Shown: piece after piece, positions 27,454-35,686 of the stretch
Layout: every line of letters begins with the position of its first letter
Numbering within the stretch: the stretch's first letter is position 1
The notes under the pieces: model-generated
What the model was told of the DNA's origin: nothing
The model's database searches: none
The model's input: the letters and a program-made list of their open reading frames with translations, nothing else
Program-made: the position numbers and the translations under genes
DNA from: Sulfitobacter litoralis
GTDB lineage: Bacteria; Pseudomonadota; Alphaproteobacteria; Rhodobacterales; Rhodobacteraceae
Assembly (NCBI RefSeq): GCF_900103185.1
Contig: NZ_FNJD01000006.1
Span: 1-64,000, forward strand
Direction: 5' to 3'
DNA: 64,000 nucleotides

Positions 27454-27747
27454 ATGAAGGACCCTCGGCCCCGACTACAATGGGATAACGCGACCAGTCT
27501 CAGCTGCAAAACCGCACGGCACCACCCGGCACCGCAGGGGTCTTTTGTGCACGACACTCAGCAGAAATGCGACCAGATTGCAGTGGTTTATGACAAGGGT
27601 CAGATGCCGCCAAGGATCACCGTTAAACAGGTGTCGGGCAGCGTACATACCGTGCTGGCAGACGGAATAGCGGTCGCCGTCGTAGCAAGCGCCTCGCGTC
27701 CGACCCTCAACCCCGATGATGTGTTGCTGGTCGAACGCTCAGTTTAG
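27454..27747 (+). CDS. Small hypothetical protein
   Basis: The 97-residue product is not recognised. It has no signal peptide or membrane helix, and has five histidine/cysteine residues in the first 45 (including SCKTARHH and HDTQQKCDQ). The second half (ITVKQVSGSVHTVLADGIAV to LLVERSV) looks like a small beta-rich domain. Support for being real comes from AAAGGA 7 bases before the ATG, codon use like its neighbours and its place after a well-spaced control region. It ends 5 bases before the stop of the convergent enoyl-CoA hydratase gene. It could be a lineage-specific protein. Confidence 0.55.
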   Translation: MKDPRPRLQWDNATSLSCKTARHHPAPQGSFVHDTQQKCDQIAVVYDKGQMPPRITVKQVSGSVHTVLADGIAVAVVASASRPTLNPDDVLLVERSV

Positions 27748-27752
27748 ACGAA

Positions 27753-28529
27753 TTACCGCCCTTCAAAGCGCGCAGGGCGCTTCTGCATGAAAGCTGTCAC
27801 GCCCTCTTTAAAATCACGCGACTGACCGCATTTTCCCTGCTCCTGTGCCTCCAGCGACAGCTGATCCTCAAGCGTGTTGTCCCAGCTGGCACGGATGGCA
27901 TTTTTTGCAGCCGCATATGCGCTGGTCGGACCTTGTGCCAGATGCGCTGCTTTGGCACGCCAATGCGCGTCAAAATCCGCATCGGCAACGGCTTCCCAGA
28001 TCATGCCCCAATCATCAGCCTGGCGGGCCGAAATCTTGTCGGCGAACAGGGCTGCGCCCATAGCCTTGGCGGTACCCATTTGACGGGGCAGCGTGTACGT
28101 TCCGCCAGCGTCTGGCATCAATCCAATGCGCGTAAAAGCCTGAAGAAAATAGGATGATTCCGTCGCAAAGACCACGTCGGTCGCTAGTGCGAGGTTTGCC
28201 CCTGCCCCAGCCGCCGGACCATTCACGGCCGCAATTGTGGGCACGGGGCAGTTGGTGATCGCCTGCAACATCGGGCCATATTCTTCGCGCAAGGTCCGCT
28301 CTAGATCCAACGATCCCTTGCTGGTGCTATCGCTCAGATCCTGACCGGTGCAAAATGCACGGCCTGCGCCGGTGATGACGACGCAACGCGCGTCTTTGCC
28401 GGCTTGGGTAAACGCGTGTTCGATCTCGGCCCGCATCTGCGTCGTGAGCGCATTCATCTTGTCAGGGCGGTTCATTGTGACCACGGCTAGCCCGTCGTTG
28501 AGGTCATAGGTCAGGGTTTGATAGTCCAT
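27753..28529 (-). CDS. Enoyl-CoA hydratase/isomerase family protein, PaaG-like
   Basis: The 258-residue product is a crotonase-fold acyl-CoA enzyme. The oxyanion-hole regions are ITGAGRAFCTGQDLSD and AAVNGPAAGAGANLALATDV, and RIGLMPDAGGTYTLPR carries the aspartate often found in PaaG-type isomerases, in place of the usual second glutamate. This suggests 1,2-epoxyphenylacetyl-CoA isomerase or a related enoyl-CoA isomerase, but no other phenylacetate genes are nearby. The start MDYQTLTYDL at 28529 is preferred to an upstream ATG 14 codons earlier. It is last in the leftward ccm set. Confidence 0.85.
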   Translation of the reverse strand: MDYQTLTYDLNDGLAVVTMNRPDKMNALTTQMRAEIEHAFTQAGKDARCVVITGAGRAFCTGQDLSDSTSKGSLDLERTLREEYGPMLQAITNCPVPTIAAVNGPAAGAGANLALATDVVFATESSYFLQAFTRIGLMPDAGGTYTLPRQMGTAKAMGAALFADKISARQADDWGMIWEAVADADFDAHWRAKAAHLAQGPTSAYAAAKNAIRASWDNTLEDQLSLEAQEQGKCGQSRDFKEGVTAFMQKRPARFEGR

Positions 28530-28601
28530 GGCGCGGGTCCTTAATTTACAATTCCTCTGCACCTTACCCATAAGACGACGCGCTGCCAGCGAAACCCCGC
28601 G

Positions 28602-29054
28602 TTAATCTTTTAGAATATCGTCCAGACGTGCCTGTTCATTGGCGCTCAGCGGGGCCTGTTCTTCACCCGGTGTCCGAGCACGGCCGCGCAGATAGACAAG
28701 CCCGACCCCGCCTGCCAGCAATAGCATCAGCGGCCCCGCCGCCCAAAGCACCCAGGTTGATCCGCGCGCCGGTGGGTTGAGCAACACATACTCGCCATAT
28801 CTGTCAACGATATAGGCCACCGCCTCTGCATCGGTGTCGCCTGCGACCAAACGCTCGCGCAGCAAGATACGCAGATCACGCGCGAGGCTGGCGTTGCTTT
28901 CGTCGATGCTTTCGTTGCGGCACACGAGGCAGCGCAACCCTTTGGACAAGGTCCGAGCGCGTTGTTCCAACACCGGATCAGACAGCACCTCGTCTGGTTG
29001 AACCGCCCAGGCTGGCGTACCCAATAACATCAGCGCGAGGACGAGCGCCCTCAT
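28602..29054 (-). CDS. ccmH: Cytochrome c maturation protein CcmH
   Basis: The product (150 residues) has a signal peptide (MRALVLALMLLGTPAWA), a periplasmic part with the redox motif R41-C-L-V-C45 (usually RCxxC), and one C-terminal membrane helix (about residues 105-126, WAAGPLMLLLAGGVGLVYL). It keeps apocytochrome c cysteines reduced and hands them to CcmF for haem attachment. This is the short CcmH (CcmL-like) form, without the TPR domain (CcmI), which must be elsewhere. Its ATG overlaps the ccmF TGA (ATGA). Confidence 0.95.
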   Translation of the reverse strand: MRALVLALMLLGTPAWAVQPDEVLSDPVLEQRARTLSKGLRCLVCRNESIDESNASLARDLRILLRERLVAGDTDAEAVAYIVDRYGEYVLLNPPARGSTWVLWAAGPLMLLLAGGVGLVYLRGRARTPGEEQAPLSANEQARLDDILKD

Positions 29055-31012
29055 TGCGCGGGTACCTGCTTTGTTTTTGCGGCCCCCGCCGCAACACGGT
29101 AGCGACGGTCCGAAAGGCTTAGGAGCCCACCAAGCGCCATCAAAGCGCAGCCAATCCAGATCCAGTTGGTCAGCGGCTTGATATAGGTACGCACCACCCA
29201 ACCGCCGCCGGCCTGTTCATCCCCAATCACGACATAGACGTCGCGCAGCAGGTTATAGTCAATCGCAGCCTCGGTCGTGGGCATCTGTGCCACGGGATAG
29301 AACCGTTTCTCAGGCCGTAGCTGCGCGATCTCTGCCCCGTCATGGAGCAGTGTCACGCTTCCGGTGGTCGATACATAGTTTGGCCCCTGACTGCGTTTGA
29401 CATCATCCAGCTGTACCGTATAGCGCCCCACGTCATAGGAACCACCAAGCGGCACCGCACGGATATCGTCCATAGACCACGCGGTAAGGCCCGCGACGCC
29501 TGCCATCGTGACGCCAAGCCCCGCATGGGCCACCATCTTGCCCCAGTCTGCCCGCGGCATCCGGCCAAGCCGGCGCAGACGGTTCTCACCGCGTCCGGTG
29601 CGGCCCCAGAGGTCGACAATGGTGCCCATCACAATCCAGGCTCCTAAAAACAACCCCAGCGGCCCCAATAAGCTGCGCCCCGATTGTATCGCATAGGCAA
29701 GCGCCCCGATCGCAATTGCCAAGACAAACACATACCGCAGCGGTTTCAGTGCGCGTGTAATAATCGCACGTTTCCACGGCATCGCAGACCCGATCGGTAG
29801 GATCAGGCCCAACATAACCATGAAAGGTGTGAAGGCCGCGTTAAAGAACGGGGGGCCAACGCTTAATTTTCTGTCGAAAAACATTTCTGCCAGCAATGGC
29901 CACATGGTACCGATGAAAACCACAAAACAAGCGACCGCCAATAAGACGTTATTTACCAACAGCGCCGACTCGCGGCTCACCATGCTGAAGACGCCTTTCG
30001 CTTCTAGCGCACGGGCGCGCGCGGCAAAGAGTACAAGCGCGCCGCCCATGAAAAATGCCATGATCATCAAGATAAAGACGCCGCGTTCAGGGTCATTCGC
30101 AAACGCGTGGACCGAGGTCAGCAGGCCAGATCGCACGATAAACGTCCCGATCAACGAAAAGCCGAACGCAAGAATCGCCAAAAGAATTGTCCAGCTTTTC
30201 AAACTCTCGCGCTTTTCAACCACGACTGCCGAATGCAGCAGTGCTGCCGCCAGTAGCCACGGCATAAAGCTTGCGTTCTCAACAGGATCCCAAAACCAAA
30301 ACCCGCCCCAGCCAAGCTCGTAATAGGCCCACCAGGACCCAAGCGCGATACCGATGGTCAGGAAAATCCATGCCGCAAGCGTCCACGGGCGCACCCATCG
30401 CCCCCACGCGGCGTCGATACGCCCCTCGATCAGCGCGGCAACGGCAAAGCTGAACGTCATCGAAAGCCCGACATACCCCAGATACAAAAACGGCGGGTGA
30501 AACGCGAGCCCGGGATCTTGTAGCAGGGGATTCAGATCCTGCCCATCAAACGGCGGTGTAGCAAGACGCAGGAACGGGTTAGAGGTAAACAGGATAAAAG
30601 CAAAAAACGCGACGCCAATTGCAGCCTGTACCGACAACACCCGCGCGCGCAAGGTTGGAGGTAGATTGCCTCCGAACCACGCGGCCATGGCCCCGAAAAG
30701 CGCGACAATCAGAACCCAAAGCAACATGGACCCTTCGTGATTGCCCCAGGTGCCGCTGATTTTATACAATAGGGGCTTCATTGAATGGCTGTTTAACACC
30801 ACCAGCCGAAGCGAGAAATCGGAGCTTACAAAGGCCCACATCAGCGCGCCGAAGGCCAGTAATGTCAGCGCGAACTGCGCGCCAGCGGCGGGCTCTGCTA
30901 CGGCCATCCACCCTGGCCAGCGTTTATGGGCACCGACAAGGGGTACCACCATTTGAACAATGGCGACGCCAAAGGCGAGGATAAGGGCGAAATGTCCGAG
31001 CTCTGTAATCAT
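29051..31012 (-). CDS. ccmF: Cytochrome c haem lyase subunit CcmF
   Basis: The product (653 residues) is the large inner-membrane haem lyase of System I, with about 14-15 membrane helices. The haem-handling WWD region reads WGGFWFWDPVENASFMPWL. The start MITELGHFALILAFG at 31012 is the standard start; an upstream in-frame ATG adds 12 residues without similarity. It is coupled to ccmH by an ATGA overlap. Upstream, instead of ccmE, lie the holin and endolysin genes; ccmE is 1.35 kb upstream in the same direction. Confidence 0.97.
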   Translation of the reverse strand: MITELGHFALILAFGVAIVQMVVPLVGAHKRWPGWMAVAEPAAGAQFALTLLAFGALMWAFVSSDFSLRLVVLNSHSMKPLLYKISGTWGNHEGSMLLWVLIVALFGAMAAWFGGNLPPTLRARVLSVQAAIGVAFFAFILFTSNPFLRLATPPFDGQDLNPLLQDPGLAFHPPFLYLGYVGLSMTFSFAVAALIEGRIDAAWGRWVRPWTLAAWIFLTIGIALGSWWAYYELGWGGFWFWDPVENASFMPWLLAAALLHSAVVVEKRESLKSWTILLAILAFGFSLIGTFIVRSGLLTSVHAFANDPERGVFILMIMAFFMGGALVLFAARARALEAKGVFSMVSRESALLVNNVLLAVACFVVFIGTMWPLLAEMFFDRKLSVGPPFFNAAFTPFMVMLGLILPIGSAMPWKRAIITRALKPLRYVFVLAIAIGALAYAIQSGRSLLGPLGLFLGAWIVMGTIVDLWGRTGRGENRLRRLGRMPRADWGKMVAHAGLGVTMAGVAGLTAWSMDDIRAVPLGGSYDVGRYTVQLDDVKRSQGPNYVSTTGSVTLLHDGAEIAQLRPEKRFYPVAQMPTTEAAIDYNLLRDVYVVIGDEQAGGGWVVRTYIKPLTNWIWIGCALMALGGLLSLSDRRYRVAAGAAKTKQVPAQ

Positions 31013-31104
31013 CCTGCGACCATAGGGCGGAGCGCGGTGCCGTGCCATGGGAATTCACACCTAAATCACGTCAGTGTGCGCTGCAAAGCGTCGCAGGGCC
31101 CGCC

Positions 31105-31680
31105 TTAGGCCGCAGCCTTGCGCCAATCGTCCAGTGCAGCGTTGTCCGTTTCCCCCGGGGCCACCGTTGAAACAACTGGGATCGTGTTTTCGGCCTCTAA
31201 TTGGCCCTCATCAGTTTGCAGCACATTCAAGTGTTCGATGTGTCGCATTACCGCCGGCGTCTGCGCTATGGTACGCGCGATAGAGCGTTGAAATTCTTGC
31301 GTTTTCACCTGATGCCGCGCGCCAAAGTAGAACGATACCACAGCGCCTAGTAACCACCATAAAGGTTCGGGCACCAACGCCACGCCTTGCATGCGACTGG
31401 CAAACCAAACCGGATTAACCATTGCTGCGACGAACAATCCCAATGTTCCAAGCGCTAAGGCCGGTCGCGGAAGGCGATTCACACCGTTCATAATGCGATC
31501 AAAACGTCCCACCGGCGCGACGTTGAACTCAGCCGCAAACTGCACCATCGCCTGCTCTAGCGCGGCCGCATCACGCGCAGCGGTATTTTCGGCATTCTGG
31601 CGGAATACTTCGACAGTATCGCGCAATACATTCCGGCCATCACCAAAAACGAGGCCTAAAGCCTTATCAATCACCGCCAT
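31105..31680 (-). CDS. Holin-like protein of the GTA release type
   Basis: The 191-residue product matches the outline of the GTA-type 3-transmembrane holins: an amphipathic N-terminal part, then two strong hydrophobic segments (about 73-92, PALALGTLGLFVAAMVNPVW, and about 103-122, LVPEPLWWLLGAVVSFYFGA), and a charged C-terminal tail of about 70 residues. Such holins let the endolysin cross the inner membrane; in Rhodobacter capsulatus a holin/endolysin pair outside the main GTA cluster releases GTA particles. It overlaps the endolysin gene by 10 bases. The next gene downstream is ccmF, 92 bases away. Family assignment is by pattern and by the neighbour. Confidence 0.75.
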   Translation of the reverse strand: MAVIDKALGLVFGDGRNVLRDTVEVFRQNAENTAARDAAALEQAMVQFAAEFNVAPVGRFDRIMNGVNRLPRPALALGTLGLFVAAMVNPVWFASRMQGVALVPEPLWWLLGAVVSFYFGARHQVKTQEFQRSIARTIAQTPAVMRHIEHLNVLQTDEGQLEAENTIPVVSTVAPGETDNAALDDWRKAAA

Positions 31681-32282
31681 GCTTCGACCCTTTCGTTAAA
31701 GTCACGCGGGCTCAAATGATACTGCGGGGACATAAATTCCTCAGCGCGTTTGATCCATCCCCCTTTCGTGCCAGCCCGCGTGCGGGCGTATTTGCGACTT
31801 GCCGGTCGCTGATCGGCCAGCCCGAAATAATAGTTGCGCCGCGCCACAGCATAGGCGTCCACAAACTGTGCCGGCGCTTGCGCATAAGCGTGTCCCGTCG
31901 CACTCAAGGTCTGCGGCCCAAGCGCACCATCTACAGCCACATCAAACCCCATATCTCTTAACAATCGCTGAAGAATTTTCACCGCATTGCCGCCCGCATT
32001 GACGTACATATCGAAAACAGACGGCTGCAACGGTTCTGGCAGATGGGCGATTTTAGGTTTGTGGAAATAATGTGTGATGAAAATCTCGGTCGCCTGAGCC
32101 TGGCTAAGCGCTTGAACATCTGCAACATTCACCGCGCCATCGCGATTTAAATCCAGCCCCAGACGGCGCATTGTATGGATAGTGACACCATGTTTGGTCG
32201 CCCCACCCGGATCATCTGGATCATTTACAAAGCCCCCTTCACGCGCAACGATGGACTTGGCAATTTCTTCAACAGTTTGCAT
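31671..32282 (-). CDS. GTA-type endolysin (glycoside hydrolase 108 / N-acetylmuramidase) with a calcium-loop-like insert
   Basis: The 203-residue product is a muramidase of the GH108 type. The catalytic glutamate is E15 in REGGFVNDPDDPGGATKHGV. ATEIFITHYF and FDMYVNAGG belong to the fold, and a peptidoglycan-binding-like C-terminal part follows (VDGALGPQTLSA). There is no signal peptide, so export needs the holin. Residues 44-55 (DLNRDGAVNVAD) fit a 12-residue EF-hand/dockerin calcium loop: D1, N3, D5, G6, V8, N9, D12. The start at 32282 has AAGGG at good spacing. Its place between ccmE and ccmF is unusual. Confidence 0.88.
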   Translation of the reverse strand: MQTVEEIAKSIVAREGGFVNDPDDPGGATKHGVTIHTMRRLGLDLNRDGAVNVADVQALSQAQATEIFITHYFHKPKIAHLPEPLQPSVFDMYVNAGGNAVKILQRLLRDMGFDVAVDGALGPQTLSATGHAYAQAPAQFVDAYAVARRNYYFGLADQRPASRKYARTRAGTKGGWIKRAEEFMSPQYHLSPRDFNERVEAWR

Positions 32283-32361
32283 CAAATCGGCCCTTCTTAC
32301 AATTTTGTCCCTGCAAGAATGGCTGTTCATATGTTAATTAATTCCGGCATCGCCGTACGCA

Positions 32362-32805
32362 TCAGCCCTCGGGGGCCACGTAGACGCCTTGCTCTTTCAA
32401 TGCGTCCACGACTTCTTTTGGCATGTAGTTTTCATCATGTTTTGCAAGGATTTCAGTCGCTTCGAACGTTCCGTTGATGTATCTTCCCGTTCCAACCATC
32501 CCCTGATTTTCCTCAAAAAGATCGGGCAGCACACCGCTATAGGTCACAGGAACCGTCGCGCCGCCATCGGTCACGGAGAAGCGGATGGTCAGGCCATCGC
32601 CGCGCACAAGGCTGCCCTCTTCGACCAGCCCGCCGATGCGAAACACCTCTGTCGGGGCGGGCGGCTCTGCGATCACCTGACTGGGCGCGCGGAAAAAGTT
32701 GATCCCATCACGCAAGGCATATCCAATCAGCGCGGTAGACAGCACAAGCGCCACCACCGCGACACCGATAACCTGTATACGCCGCTGCTTTTTAAGACTT
32801 TTCAT
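32362..32805 (-). CDS. ccmE: Cytochrome c maturation haem chaperone CcmE
   Basis: The product (147 residues) has one N-terminal membrane anchor (about 12-31) and a periplasmic OB-fold. H123 in ILAKHDENYMP binds haem covalently, and the tyrosine four residues later (Y127) helps as axial ligand. It carries haem from CcmABCD to CcmF/H. It lies 6 bases downstream of argC and 79 bases upstream of the endolysin. The ccmABCDG genes are not in the window. Confidence 0.97.
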   Translation of the reverse strand: MKSLKKQRRIQVIGVAVVALVLSTALIGYALRDGINFFRAPSQVIAEPPAPTEVFRIGGLVEEGSLVRGDGLTIRFSVTDGGATVPVTYSGVLPDLFEENQGMVGTGRYINGTFEATEILAKHDENYMPKEVVDALKEQGVYVAPEG

Positions 32806-32811
32806 GAGACC

Positions 32812-33840
32812 TCAGGGAAATAGCGGAGCCATCATCAGCCCCTCGACCTCGTCAATACCTAGCATCAGATTGGCGTTTTGCAACGCCTGCCCGCTGGAGC
32901 CCTTGGTCAAATTATCAAGCGCTGCGACCACGATTGCGCGCCCTTCAATCCGGTCAGCCACCACACCGATATGGCAAAAATTCGACCCACGAACATGACG
33001 CGTGCTCGGGGCCTCGCCAAACGGAAGCACCTCGATAAAGGGCTCGGCATCATAAGCATCGGCCAAGGTCTGGTGGATATTCTGTGCTTCACCTTTAACG
33101 TAGACGGTCGCAAGAATACCGCGGTTGGCCGGCAACAGATGCGGGGTGAACTGCACTTTGACTGGGCGGCCTGCGATGGCTGAAAACTCCTGATCGAATT
33201 CTCCCAAATGCCGATGCGTGCCCCCCAACGCATAGGCGTGGTACCCCTCGGACAGCTCTGCATGCAGCAGGTTTTCCTTAAGCGACCGCCCCGCACCGGA
33301 CACGGCGCATTTCAGGTCCAGTATGATATCGTCCAGATCGATAACGCCCTTTTCTATCAAGGGGCGCAGGGCGAACTGACCGGTGGCGGCATTGCAGCCG
33401 GTGCCAGCAACCAAACGCGCGGATTTGATTTCTTCGCGGTAGAATTCGGTGAGGCCATAGACGGCCTCCTCCTGCTGGTCTAGCGCGGCATGAGGATTGC
33501 CGTACCACTTGGCATAGGCTTCAGGATCGCGCAGCCGGAAATCAGCCGAAAGGTCAACGATCTTGAGGTCTTGGGGCAGGTTCGCGATGACCTCTTGGCT
33601 GGTTTTATGCGGCAGCGCACAAAAGCACAGATCGATCTGTGAAAAATCGATTTCATCAATGGTCACCAGGGCAGGTAGATCCATGTGGCGCAGGTGTGGA
33701 AACACCTCAGCAATTGTTTGCCCCGCCTTAGAGTTCGCCCCCAAGGCTTTGATCTGCATAGAGGAATGGCCGGCAATTAGCCGGATAAGTTCTGCGCCGG
33801 TATAGCCGGAGGCACCAAGAATGGCGATATTATGGGTCAT
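32812..33840 (-). CDS. argC: N-acetyl-gamma-glutamyl-phosphate reductase
   Basis: The product (342 residues, the long type) reduces N-acetylglutamyl phosphate to the semialdehyde in arginine synthesis, with NADPH. The nucleotide motif is [16 protein letters not shown] at the N-terminus; the catalytic cysteine lies in [18 protein letters not shown] (commonly PGCYPT), and [10 protein letters not shown] is the usual substrate-binding region with histidine. The gene is followed after 6 bases by ccmE, suggesting cotranscription. murI lies 36 bases upstream in the same direction. Confidence 0.96.
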   Translation of the reverse strand: MTHNIAILGASGYTGAELIRLIAGHSSMQIKALGANSKAGQTIAEVFPHLRHMDLPALVTIDEIDFSQIDLCFCALPHKTSQEVIANLPQDLKIVDLSADFRLRDPEAYAKWYGNPHAALDQQEEAVYGLTEFYREEIKSARLVAGTGCNAATGQFALRPLIEKGVIDLDDIILDLKCAVSGAGRSLKENLLHAELSEGYHAYALGGTHRHLGEFDQEFSAIAGRPVKVQFTPHLLPANRGILATVYVKGEAQNIHQTLADAYDAEPFIEVLPFGEAPSTRHVRGSNFCHIGVVADRIEGRAIVVAALDNLTKGSSGQALQNANLMLGIDEVEGLMMAPLFP

Positions 33841-33876
33841 GTCGGGTTCCGTTTGGAAGGTGTTAGAAAATTCGTG

Positions 33877-34686
33877 TTAGGCCGCCTGGAAGGTCAACGG
33901 TCGTCGCAAGAATTGCGTTGCACGGCTGCTGACCTTTTTGGGGTCGCCCGTGGTCAGGAAAGCCGCCACGCCCGTGCCCAGCATATTGGGGTGACGCTTT
34001 AGATAGTCGCCTAGACTATGGGCGACCAGATTGGCTTGGCTGAACACTTTGACATCGGGGCCAAGCGCGTCCTGAAAGGTTTCCTGCATCAGCGGGTAAT
34101 GGGTGCAGCCCAGAATGGCCGCTTCGGGCGCGGGCATCTTGCGTTTCAGCGCGTCCACATGGCTGCGGACCAGCGCTTCGGCGAGGATGAAATCACCGTC
34201 CTCGATCGCGTCCACGACACCACCACAGGCCTGCGCTTCGACATCGACACCGATCGCCCGAAAGGCCAGTTCACGCTGGAACGCACGGCTTGCAACTGTC
34301 GCAGGCGTCGCGAACAGCGCCACGTGCTTTAGATCCACCTCGCGCGGGGGGGAGTTGTCGCCCCATTGGCGCTCAGTCATCGCCTCGATCAGCGGTACAA
34401 AGACGCCCAACACGCGCTTGTCCGACGGGATCCACCCTTCCTGCATCCGACGCAGCGCCGCGGCAGAGGCCGTGTTGCACGCCAAGATCACCAGATCGCA
34501 GCCCGCATCAAACAGACGCTGGGTTGCAGCTGTGGTCAGGTCATAGATGTCATCCGCATTACGCACACCGTAGGGCGCATGGGCGCTATCGGCCAAATAC
34601 ACGAAATCCACATCCGGTAGCTGCGCCTGTACGGCATCCCAAACGGTCAGCCCGCCTAGCCCAGAATCGAAAATACCAACTGCCAT
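33877..34686 (-). CDS. murI: Glutamate racemase
   Basis: The product (269 residues) makes D-glutamate for peptidoglycan. The two catalytic cysteines lie in [15 protein letters not shown] and [11 protein letters not shown], and the N-terminal site is [10 protein letters not shown] with the catalytic aspartate. DSAHAPYG (usually DxxxxPYG) follows. It sits 12 bases after the acyltransferase gene and 36 bases before argC. Confidence 0.96.
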   Translation of the reverse strand: MAVGIFDSGLGGLTVWDAVQAQLPDVDFVYLADSAHAPYGVRNADDIYDLTTAATQRLFDAGCDLVILACNTASAAALRRMQEGWIPSDKRVLGVFVPLIEAMTERQWGDNSPPREVDLKHVALFATPATVASRAFQRELAFRAIGVDVEAQACGGVVDAIEDGDFILAEALVRSHVDALKRKMPAPEAAILGCTHYPLMQETFQDALGPDVKVFSQANLVAHSLGDYLKRHPNMLGTGVAAFLTTGDPKKVSSRATQFLRRPLTFQAA

Positions 34687-34698
34687 AACACCTTGCCG

Positions 34699-35598
34699 TC
34701 ACCTGTCGGCACGATGCCGATCTTCAAATTCAAACCCCAGATCAAAGTATTTTGACGGGCCTGGTGACAACTCATACGTCGCTTTGCGCAGGAAATCCAT
34801 CATAGCTTTTGCGTCTTTTGCCATGGGGTCCAGGACGTTTCTGCCGATGGGTTCGCCGATGACCACGCGCACGGGCGTGTCGACCCGTTTGCGGAATTCC
34901 TTGATCAGCAGACCCATGCGCAGGGTGTGGTGCATGTGGCTGGCAATCTGGAATAAGCGGCTGGTGTGCCCGTCAAAGTAGATCGGCACGACGGTGGCAT
35001 CCGATTTCGCGATCATACGGGCGGTAAAGCTACGCCAGCCTGGGTCCATGGGGCGCGAAAACGGCCGTGCGCTGGTGCTGACGGTGCCCCCCGGAAAGAT
35101 ACCAACCGCGCCGCCCTGCCCCAAATACTCCAGCGCGGTCTTGCGCGTGCGCAGGTTCAGCGCCAGCGCGGCCTTGTCCTCGTCAAAACTGATCGGCAGT
35201 AGATGGCGGTTCAGGTCGGGTGCGCGGTTAAAAACCGAATGGGCCATGATCTTGAACCCGTCCCGCCGGCGCGCCAACATATGCCCCAGCATCAACCCGT
35301 CCAGAATACCATAAGGATGGTTCGCCAGCGCGATGACAGGCCCCGTTTCAGGGATATTCGCCAGACTGCCGCCCACGACGTCAAGCGTCAGCCCATAGCG
35401 CTGCACCATCACATCAAAGAAGCCGATCCCGCGCGCCATGTCGTCTTCATAGCCGGTGGCACGTTTCATCAGCCCCAACCGCCCTGTGCTATTCTCCATC
35501 AGCCGGATGAAGGCACGCGCGGGCCGCGACTTGGCGGAATAGGCATAGCTGATGTCACGCGCTGTCAGAGGCCGAAGATCGGGCTGCAAGAGGGTCAA
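34699..35598 (-). CDS. Lysophospholipid acyltransferase family protein (PlsC-like)
   Basis: The 299-residue product has the acyltransferase motifs NHPYGILDG (block I; His and Asp), IFPGGTVS (block III) and VVPIYFDG (block IV). The NHPxGxxDG form is typical of the hemolysin-associated/OlsA-like subgroup rather than PlsC proper, so an ornithine-lipid or lysophospholipid substrate is possible. The start is TTG at 35598 with AAAGGAA upstream; no ATG exists before block I except well inside. It is the first gene of the leftward run to murI and argC. Confidence 0.88.
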   Translation of the reverse strand: MTLLQPDLRPLTARDISYAYSAKSRPARAFIRLMENSTGRLGLMKRATGYEDDMARGIGFFDVMVQRYGLTLDVVGGSLANIPETGPVIALANHPYGILDGLMLGHMLARRRDGFKIMAHSVFNRAPDLNRHLLPISFDEDKAALALNLRTRKTALEYLGQGGAVGIFPGGTVSTSARPFSRPMDPGWRSFTARMIAKSDATVVPIYFDGHTSRLFQIASHMHHTLRMGLLIKEFRKRVDTPVRVVIGEPIGRNVLDPMAKDAKAMMDFLRKATYELSPGPSKYFDLGFEFEDRHRADR

Positions 35599-35686
35599 GG
35601 TCGGTTCCTTTTCACGGGCTTTGCCCTGCCCTCTAGCAGTGGATCATGACAGTCGCGTGACAGACAGCCTATTCAGACTATTCAGA

